Positions 1-4,976 of a stretch of DNA of 6,589 nucleotides are shown one piece after another. Source of the DNA: Actinobacteria bacterium UBA7398 (GTDB taxonomy: Bacteria > Actinomycetota > Actinomycetes > Nanopelagicales > Nanopelagicaceae); the NCBI GenBank assembly GCA_002470135.1, contig DKNC01000070.1:1-6589 (forward strand), read 5' to 3'. The translations under genes were made by a program, and so were the position numbers. Position 1 is the first letter of the stretch. Every line of letters begins with the position of its first letter. The notes below the pieces were generated by a model that was not told the origin of the DNA, did not search any database, and saw only the letters and a program-made list of their open reading frames with translations.

Positions 1-1331
1 GTCTTCGTAACCTTGCTGCCGGCGCACAACCAATGGGTATCAAAATGGGTATCGAAAAGGCAGTAGCAGCAATTGTTGAAAAATTGCACGCTAATGCGAC
101 CAAGATCTCAGATAAAGATCAGATTGCAAACGTTGCCACAATTTCTGCGCAAGACCGCGCTATCGGTGAATTAATTGCTGAAGCGATGGATAAAGTTGGT
201 AAAGACGGCGTAATTACCGTTGAAGAATCCCCAACTACCGGTCTTGAATTGGAATTCACTGAAGGTATGCAATTCGATAAAGGTTATATTTCACAATATT
301 TCGTAACCGATACCGATCGCATGGAAACTGTTTTGGAAGATGCTTTTGTACTTATCTCCGGCGGCAAAATTTCAGCACTTGCCGAACTATTGCCTATCTT
401 GGAAAAAGTTGCCCAAACCAGCAAGCCAATGTTGATCATTGCCGAAGATGTAGAAGGCGAAGCGCTCTCTACCCTGGTTGTGAATCGGATGCGTGGCGTA
501 TTTACTTCAGCGGCAGTTAAGGCCCCAGGTTTTGGCGATCGCCGTAAAGCGATGCTGCAAGATATGGCAATCCTTACCGGTGCAACAGTTATCACTCCAG
601 AAATCGGTTTGAAATTAGATCAAGCAGATCTCACAATGCTCGGTAAAGCTCGTCGCATCGTTATTACAAAGGACACCACAACAATCGTTGATGGCGGCGG
701 CGACAAAGCAGCTGTAGCTGGTCGAGTTAGCGAAATCCGTAAGGAGATCGAAACCACCGATTCTGATTGGGATCGCGAAAAACTTCAAGAGCGCGTTGCA
801 AAACTTGCTGGCGGAGTTTGCGTAATCAAAGTTGGCGCACATACTGAAGTCGAATTGAAAGAGAAGAAGCACCGTTTAGAAGATGCAATCTCTGCAACTC
901 GCGCAGCCGTTGAAGAAGGAATTGTGGTTGGTGGCGGTGCAGCACTCGTGCACGCAGCTTCTGCTCTCGACAAGGATCTTGGACTCGATGGCGACCAAGC
1001 AGTCGGCGTTAGATTAGTTCGCAAAGCATGCGAAGAACCACTTCGTTGGATCGCCGAAAATGCTGGCCATGAAGGCTATGTTGTTGTATCAAAAGTTCGC
1101 GCTATGAAGCCAAATGAAGGTTTCAATGCTGCAACTGATGTTTACGGCGATCTAGTTAAAGATGGCGTAATCGATCCAGTAAAGGTAACTCGTTCTGCGC
1201 TTGCAAACGCAGCATCGATTGCCGCAATGTTCATAACAACTGAAGCGCTTGTCTTCGAAACTCCAGAAGAGAAGAAAGCTGAAGCAGCTGGAAATGGTCA
1301 TAGCCATGGCCCAGGTGGACATTCACATTAA
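1..1331 (+). CDS. groL: 60 kDa chaperonin GroEL1-type, 5' truncated by the window
   Basis: This is the cytoplasmic ATP-driven protein-folding chaperonin subunit, which forms double heptameric rings with the GroES cap. The frame is open from base 3, and the first visible residues (LRNLAAGAQPMGIKMGIEKA) match the GroEL segment around residue 100. About 100 N-terminal residues, including the GDGTT ATP-binding motif, therefore lie upstream, and about 442 residues are visible. Clear family signatures are APGFGDRRKAMLQDMAILTG in the apical domain and EDAISATRAAVEEGIVVGGG in the C-terminal equatorial part, which includes the ATPase aspartate of the EDA motif. The C-terminus ends in GHSHGPGGHSH instead of the Gly-Met tail of canonical GroEL. 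Such a histidine-rich tail is typical of actinobacterial GroEL1, the copy usually paired with groES; groES would lie upstream, outside the window. The gene converges on whiB3 and ends in a strong hairpin. The family is certain; the paralogue call (GroEL1) rests on the tail and the neighbours. Confidence 0.97.
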   Translation, partial: LRNLAAGAQPMGIKMGIEKAVAAIVEKLHANATKISDKDQIANVATISAQDRAIGELIAEAMDKVGKDGVITVEESPTTGLELEFTEGMQFDKGYISQYFVTDTDRMETVLEDAFVLISGGKISALAELLPILEKVAQTSKPMLIIAEDVEGEALSTLVVNRMRGVFTSAAVKAPGFGDRRKAMLQDMAILTGATVITPEIGLKLDQADLTMLGKARRIVITKDTTTIVDGGGDKAAVAGRVSEIRKEIETTDSDWDREKLQERVAKLAGGVCVIKVGAHTEVELKEKKHRLEDAISATRAAVEEGIVVGGGAALVHAASALDKDLGLDGDQAVGVRLVRKACEEPLRWIAENAGHEGYVVVSKVRAMKPNEGFNAATDVYGDLVKDGVIDPVKVTRSALANAASIAAMFITTEALVFETPEEKKAEAAGNGHSHGPGGHSH

Positions 1332-1341
1332 TTGAAAAATT

Positions 1342-1379
1342 AAAAACCCGGGTGACTACCTAAGCCACCCGGGTTTTTT
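1342..1379. terminator. Bidirectional intrinsic terminator between groL and whiB3
   Basis: A perfect 13-bp inverted repeat has left arm AAAAACCCGGGTG (1342-1354) and right arm CACCCGGGTTTTT (1366-1378), separated by an 11-nt loop. The core is GC-rich and is followed by a T run on the plus strand (1374-1379); the A run on the left gives a T run on the minus strand. The hairpin begins 10 nt after the groL stop and lies 11 nt beyond the whiB3 stop, so it can end both convergent transcripts. Confidence 0.93.
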
Positions 1380-1390
1380 ATTTACACTTA

Positions 1391-1693
1391 TTATGAAGCG
1401 GTAAAAATTTTTTGATTTTGCGATCGTTCAATAATTTCAAGTCGCTCATCCTCGCTTAGGCCGCCCCAGATTCCATATGGTTCTTGAACTGCAAGTGCTT
1501 GAGCTCTACATGCAGCAATTACCGGACAAGTTCCGCAGACTGCCTTTGCGGCATTTTCGCGGGCCTTACGACGCGGACCACGTTCGCCATCTGGATGAAA
1601 AAACATCTCGGAAGGTAGCGAGCGACAGGCACCTTGATATTGCCATTCCCATGAATCAGCTACGGGCTTGGGTAATCGCGATAGTTCAGGCAT
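1391..1693 (-). CDS. whiB3: WhiB3/WhiD-type iron-sulfur transcriptional regulator
   Basis: This is a 100-residue actinobacterial WhiB-like protein, a small cytoplasmic [4Fe-4S] redox- and NO-responsive regulator that typically works with the primary sigma factor. The four cluster cysteines are C23, C53, C56 and C62 (C-x29-C-x2-C-x5-C), followed by the GIWGG turn at 74-78. The segments FFHPDGERG (31-39), CPVIAACRAQAL (56-67) and EPYGIWGGLSEDER (71-84) are close to what I recall of Mycobacterium WhiB3 and Streptomyces WhiD. A start at base 1741 would add 16 residues. I chose the ATG at 1693 because MPELSRLPKPVADSWEWQ lines up with the WhiB3 N-terminus and gives the usual length of about 100 residues. 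A well-spaced promoter also ends exactly at this ATG. No Shine-Dalgarno is visible. The gene is convergent with groL, as in mycobacteria. The subfamily call is by recalled similarity, and the target genes are unknown. Confidence 0.93.
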   Translation of the reverse strand: MPELSRLPKPVADSWEWQYQGACRSLPSEMFFHPDGERGPRRKARENAAKAVCGTCPVIAACRAQALAVQEPYGIWGGLSEDERLEIIERSQNQKIFTAS

Positions 1694-1793
1694 GGCGATA
1701 AGATACAACCGCGCCATAGGTTGTTCAAGTTTCTGGCCCACCTTCGGCGCGTTTCAAGTGGTGACTTTGCTCTCAAAGCGGCAACATTGGGGC
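1694..1793. promoter_or_regulatory. Divergent regulatory region between whiB3 and the MerR-type gene
   Basis: This 100-bp non-coding region lies between the two divergent start codons and must carry any separate promoters for both regulators. It contains the whiB3 promoter on the minus strand. The heptamer TTCAAGT occurs twice in direct orientation (1724-1730 and 1753-1759), and a weaker related element, TCTCAAAG, lies at 1771-1778. The first copy overlaps the whiB3 -35 box. I see no convincing -10/-35 pair for the plus-strand gene. Confidence 0.5.
1700..1728 (-). promoter_or_regulatory. Putative whiB3 promoter for a leaderless mRNA
   Basis: Read on the minus strand, TTGAAC (1728-1723) and TATCTT (1705-1700) form a -35/-10 pair separated by exactly 17 bp; each matches 4 of 6 consensus bases. 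The -10 is followed by ATCGCC and then the ATG at 1693, so transcription would be expected to start at or within a base of the A of the start codon. This leaves no 5' UTR and agrees with the lack of a Shine-Dalgarno. The promoter is a sequence-based prediction. Confidence 0.55.
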
Positions 1794-2696
1794 ATGAGCG
1801 CTACTGGGTCTGAATTATTTACGGTAGCTGCAGTGGCCCGTCGAATCGGGGTCGCGCCAGCCACCTTACGCACCTGGGATCGTCGCTACGGATTGGGTCC
1901 AAGTCGCCATGCCTCGGGCAGTCATCGCCGCTACTCAGATTTAGATGTGGCTCGTTTAACTTTAATGCGAAAGCTAATTACTTCGGGAGTTACCCCGGCT
2001 GATGCGGCATCAAAAGCGTTGGCGCTAAAAGAAAAAGATGGGGTACCGAAAGAGATCAGGAAAAAAATCACTAAAGGTATCGACTCGCCAGAACTCTTAA
2101 TAGCGACTTTAATTCGGGCCGCAAATGCCCTCGATCACAAATTAGTTGAAGAGATTATTACATCCCAGATAAAAAAAGTTGGGGTCATTATTTGTTGGCG
2201 CGATTTAATTACTCCAGTATTAATCGAAATTGGAATGAATTGGGAAAAAGGAAAGGGCGATATCGAAGTTGAACATATGCTTACCGAAGTTTTAAAGCGA
2301 AGCCTTCGCATAAATAAAGTTATGCAAACTAAACCTATAAATTCACGCCCAGTTTTGTTAGCTTGCCCGGGCGAAGAGTTACATACACTTGCGTTGCATG
2401 CACTCGCAGCCGCATTAGCGGAGCGGAATATCGAGGTATATTTCCTAGGTGCGCGAACTCCAATTTCAGCGCTATCTGCCGTGGTGAAACGTTCTGCGCC
2501 GCCTGCGGTTTTTTTATGGGCCACCATGGCATCAAACGGTGACCATAAAATTGTTTCTGCGCTACCAAAGATTCGACCAACGCCAAGGATTTTGCTCGGT
2601 GGCCCAGGCTGGAAAATTGAGAAATGCAAAGCTGCGACCTTCGTTACTGATTTAGATCATGCTTGTAGTGAAATTACGCGGGCGATCGGCGCTTAA
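1794..2696 (+). CDS. MerR-family regulator with C-terminal B12-binding-like domain (CarH/LitR-type architecture)
   Basis: This is a 300-residue predicted transcription factor. Residues about 9-60 form a MerR winged helix-turn-helix (VARRIGVAPATLRTWDRRYG, then SGSHRRYSDLDV). Residues about 98-180 resemble the helical cap of CarH-type proteins and contain W150 followed by E160-H161, the W-x9-EH pattern that in CarH packs around adenosylcobalamin. Residues 185-300 look like a Rossmann-type cobalamin fold: PVLLACPGEELHTLAL with E195-x-H197 at the lower axial-ligand position, YFLGARTP at 217-223 and LLGGPGW at 267-273. The glycine of the classical DxHxxG motif is Ala (A200), so B12 binding is plausible but not certain. 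The reading frame extends upstream to 1668, but that part overlaps whiB3 and its promoter and is not MerR-like. The ATG at 1794 gives a normal MerR N-terminus. The Shine-Dalgarno is weak. The gene is divergent from whiB3 and 21 bp upstream of guaB. Its ligand and targets are unknown. Confidence 0.85.
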   Translation: MSATGSELFTVAAVARRIGVAPATLRTWDRRYGLGPSRHASGSHRRYSDLDVARLTLMRKLITSGVTPADAASKALALKEKDGVPKEIRKKITKGIDSPELLIATLIRAANALDHKLVEEIITSQIKKVGVIICWRDLITPVLIEIGMNWEKGKGDIEVEHMLTEVLKRSLRINKVMQTKPINSRPVLLACPGEELHTLALHALAAALAERNIEVYFLGARTPISALSAVVKRSAPPAVFLWATMASNGDHKIVSALPKIRPTPRILLGGPGWKIEKCKAATFVTDLDHACSEITRAIGA

Positions 2697-2705
2697 AACC
2701 ACCGA

Positions 2706-2711
2706 TAGACT
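2706..2711 (+). promoter_or_regulatory. Possible -10 element for leaderless guaB mRNA
   Basis: TAGACT fits the actinobacterial TANNNT -10 pattern and stands 6 nt before the guaB ATG, the same geometry as in the whiB3 promoter. No Shine-Dalgarno precedes guaB. No -35 box is recognisable at 16-18 bp spacing, so this is tentative. The alternative is read-through from the MerR-type gene, whose stop is 21 bp upstream. Confidence 0.35.
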
Positions 2712-2717
2712 CACCCA

Positions 2718-3842
2718 ATGAGTGAGGTCAATGAGAAAGTCGCCATGTTGGGACTTACCTACGACGATGTATTGCTACTGCCAGATGCCTCTGATGTTGT
2801 GCCATCGGAAGTTGAAACTAAAACTCAATTAACTCGATCTATCTGGCTCGCAGTCCCGTTGGTTTCATCAGCGATGGATACCGTTACCGAATCTGCAATG
2901 GCGCTCGCAATGGCTAAAGCTGGCGGGATTGGCATAATTCATCGAAACCTTTCAATTGCTGAACAAGTAACCCATGTGAAATTAGTTAAAGGTGCATCGT
3001 TAATTGTTGGTGCCGCAGTCGGAGTTGGCGATGATGGTTTCGCTAGAGCCGAAGCGCTGATAGATGCTGGCGTAGATGTTGTGGTTGTCGATACCGCGCA
3101 TGGACATCACCGCGCCGTGCTCGATGCCATCTCCAGAATAAAAGATAAATATTCAAACCAAGAAGTTATTGGTGGAAACGTTGCTACTCGAGCTGGCGCT
3201 CAAGCTTTAATAAATGCTGGCGCTGATGCAGTAAAAGTTGGTGTTGGTCCTGGCTCTATTTGCACAACACGTGTTGTTGCAGGCGTTGGCGTGCCACAAA
3301 TAACTGCAATCATGGAAGCTGCAAAAGCTTGCAAGAAAGCGGATATCCCATTAGTCGCAGATGGCGGTTTGCAATACTCGGGCGATATCGCAAAAGCCAT
3401 TGTATCTGGCGCAGATTCAGTAATGCTTGGTTCCTTACTTGCTGGTTGCGATGAATCACCTGGTGAATTAGTAGAAATTGATGGTCGTAAGTACAAGGCA
3501 TATCGCGGGATGGGATCACTTGGCGCAATGCAATCTCGCGGTGATAAGAAGTCATATTCAAAAGATCGTTACATGCAAGATGATGTGCTCTCTGAAGATA
3601 AATTGGTACCGGAAGGCATTGAAGGCAAAGTTGCTTATCGTGGCTCAGTCGCTGAAGTTGTGCACCAATTAGTTGGGGGCTTACGTTCTGGAATGGGATA
3701 CGCCGGCGCACCAAATATTGAGGCGTTGCAGAAAAACGGTCGATTGATCCAGATAACTGCAGCCGGGCTACAAGAGAGCCACCCGCATGATGTTTTAGAT
3801 GTTGCCGATGCGCCAAACTATTATAAGAACGCAAAGAATTAA
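2718..3842 (+). CDS. guaB: IMP dehydrogenase lacking the CBS (Bateman) domain
   Basis: This cytoplasmic enzyme oxidises IMP to XMP with NAD+, the committed step of GMP synthesis. The TIM-barrel motifs are present: LTYDDVLLLP (13-22), VSSAMDTVTE (49-58), GIIHRNLSIAEQ (72-83), DTAHGH (125-130) and the catalytic loop GVGPGSICTTR with Cys182. Further on are VADGGLQYSGDIAKA (213-227), YRGMGSLGAM (262-271), the mobile-flap Arg-Tyr in DRYMQ (R284-Y285), the EGIEG segment (299-303) and GLRSGMGYAGAPNIEAL (321-337). The protein is 374 residues against about 490 for typical bacterial IMPDH. The missing part falls between HVKLVKG (86-92) and LIVGAAVGVG (95-104), exactly where two CBS repeats are normally inserted, and the frame is intact. 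All active-site elements remain, so it should be catalytically active but lack Bateman-domain control by adenine and guanine nucleotides. ATG 2718 is the first start after the MerR-type gene; a later start at 2745 would also keep the core. guaB3 follows after 21 bp. Confidence 0.96.
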   Translation: MSEVNEKVAMLGLTYDDVLLLPDASDVVPSEVETKTQLTRSIWLAVPLVSSAMDTVTESAMALAMAKAGGIGIIHRNLSIAEQVTHVKLVKGASLIVGAAVGVGDDGFARAEALIDAGVDVVVVDTAHGHHRAVLDAISRIKDKYSNQEVIGGNVATRAGAQALINAGADAVKVGVGPGSICTTRVVAGVGVPQITAIMEAAKACKKADIPLVADGGLQYSGDIAKAIVSGADSVMLGSLLAGCDESPGELVEIDGRKYKAYRGMGSLGAMQSRGDKKSYSKDRYMQDDVLSEDKLVPEGIEGKVAYRGSVAEVVHQLVGGLRSGMGYAGAPNIEALQKNGRLIQITAAGLQESHPHDVLDVADAPNYYKNAKN

Positions 3843-3843
3843 A

Positions 3844-3852
3844 GAGGGGGAG
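3844..3852 (+). promoter_or_regulatory. Purine-rich ribosome binding site of guaB3
   Basis: GAGGGGGAG lies in the 21-bp guaB-guaB3 gap, with 11 nt between its last base and the guaB3 ATG. It is the most conspicuous Shine-Dalgarno-like tract in the window and contrasts with the absent or weak sites before whiB3, the MerR-type gene and guaB. It supports ATG 3864 as the start and translation of guaB3 from a shared transcript with guaB. Confidence 0.6.
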
Positions 3853-3863
3853 TTAACTTAACT

Positions 3864-4976
3864 ATGAGTGACATTGAATTTGCCCCAGGAAAGCGTGCCA
3901 GAACTGCCTATTCATTTGATGATCTTTCGATTGTGCCATCGCGTCGTACCCGGGAACCTGATGAAGTTTCAATTTCGTGGCAGATTGATGCTTACAAATT
4001 AGCGCTGCCAATGTTGGCTGCCCCGATGGATTCGGTAGTTTCACCCGAGACTGCGATTGCAATCGGTAAATTAGGTGGCGTCGGTGTTCTTAATTTAGAA
4101 GGTCTTTGGACTCGTTATGAAAATCCAATTATTCCGCTTGGTGAAATTTCATCTTTGCCAAATGATCAAGCAACTCGAAGAATGCAAGAAATTTATCAAG
4201 CACCTATCCGTCCGGAGTTAATTAAAGCTCGAATCGCGGAAATTCGGGCAGCTGGCGTAACAGTTGCAGCCGCGCTCTCACCGGCACGCACTGCGGAATT
4301 TTATAAAGCTGTGGTCGATGCTGGCGTGGATATCTTTGTAATTCGTGGCACCACGGTTAGCGCCGAACATGTCTCTGCGAAAACTGAACCGTTAAATTTA
4401 AAGAAATTTATTTACGAGCTTGATGTGCCAGTAATCGTTGGTGGCTGCGCAACTGCTTCCGGTGCGATGCATTTAATGCGTGCTGGCGCTGCTGGCGTAT
4501 TAGTTGGTTTCGGCGGCGGAGCTGCGCATACGACGCGACAAGTACTTGGTATCTCGGTGCCAATGGCTTCGGCGGTTGCCGAAGTTGCCAGTGCACGTCG
4601 CGAATATTTGGATGAATCCGGCGGACGTTATGTGCATGTAATTGCAGATGGTTCTGTAGGCAAGAGCGGTGATATCGCAAAAGCAATTGCATGTGGCGCA
4701 GATGCTGTAATGATGGGATCACCTCTTGCCAAAGCGGAAGAAGCACCTGGTCGCGGTTGGCATTGGGGTTCGGAAGCGACTCATCACGAATTGCCTAGAG
4801 GCACTCGAGTACATGTTGGTACCGAAGGAAAACTTGCTGAAATTCTGCTTGGGCCTTCGCATAGCGCTGATGGCTCCATGAATTTATTCGGAGCGTTACG
4901 TCGCAGTATGGCCACATGTGGCTACTCCGATATCAAGGAATTCCAGCGGGTAGAAGTCGTTTTAAATCGTGGCTGA
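3864..4976 (+). CDS. guaB3: GuaB3-family IMP dehydrogenase-related protein
   Basis: This 370-residue TIM-barrel protein is a paralogue of IMP dehydrogenase/GMP reductase and naturally lacks CBS domains. Family features include YSFDDLSIVPSRRTR (16-30), LAAPMDSVVS (51-60), VGVLNLEGLWTRYE (73-86), VGGCATASGAMHLMRAGAAG (192-211), DESGGRYVHVIADG (250-263), GDIAKAIACGADAVMMGSPLA (269-289) and the C-terminal NLFGALRRSMATCGYSDIKEFQRV (340-363). The barrel loop that in GuaB reads GPGSICTTR reads GGGAAHTTR here (217-225), so His222 occupies the position of the catalytic cysteine. On that basis I would not assume IMP dehydrogenase activity. The role of GuaB3 in actinobacteria is not settled; a regulatory, chaperone-like or alternative catalytic role in purine metabolism is possible. 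The gene sits between guaB and guaA, overlaps guaA by 8 bp and is probably co-transcribed with both. Confidence 0.93.
   Translation: MSDIEFAPGKRARTAYSFDDLSIVPSRRTREPDEVSISWQIDAYKLALPMLAAPMDSVVSPETAIAIGKLGGVGVLNLEGLWTRYENPIIPLGEISSLPNDQATRRMQEIYQAPIRPELIKARIAEIRAAGVTVAAALSPARTAEFYKAVVDAGVDIFVIRGTTVSAEHVSAKTEPLNLKKFIYELDVPVIVGGCATASGAMHLMRAGAAGVLVGFGGGAAHTTRQVLGISVPMASAVAEVASARREYLDESGGRYVHVIADGSVGKSGDIAKAIACGADAVMMGSPLAKAEEAPGRGWHWGSEATHHELPRGTRVHVGTEGKLAEILLGPSHSADGSMNLFGALRRSMATCGYSDIKEFQRVEVVLNRG

Noticed and set aside
1477..1701. Plus-strand open frame of 74 codons opposite whiB3
   Set aside because: It is antisense to the well-supported whiB3 gene, has no recognisable protein features, and is explained as a shadow frame.
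1694..1741. Sixteen-residue N-terminal extension of whiB3 from an upstream ATG at 1741
   Set aside because: The extension does not fit the known WhiB3/WhiD length, and its codons overlap a well-formed promoter whose start site falls on the ATG at 1693.
1668..1793. Forty-two-residue upstream extension of the MerR-type protein
   Set aside because: It overlaps the start of whiB3 and its promoter, shows no MerR similarity, and the ATG at 1794 gives a normal MerR N-terminus.
2135..2629. Minus-strand open frame of 164 codons opposite the MerR-type gene
   Set aside because: It is antisense to a gene with clear domain support, and no coherent protein signature is visible.
2985..3003. The guaB deletion as a frameshift or pseudogene scar
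   Set aside because: The frame is continuous, all catalytic motifs downstream are intact, and the junction falls exactly at the CBS insertion point, so a functional domain loss is the better reading.
3310..3834. Minus-strand open frame of 174 codons opposite guaB
   Set aside because: It lies wholly inside guaB on the other strand. The composition is odd (rich in Gln, His, Leu and Arg), as expected for a shadow frame, and there is no ribosome binding site or domain.
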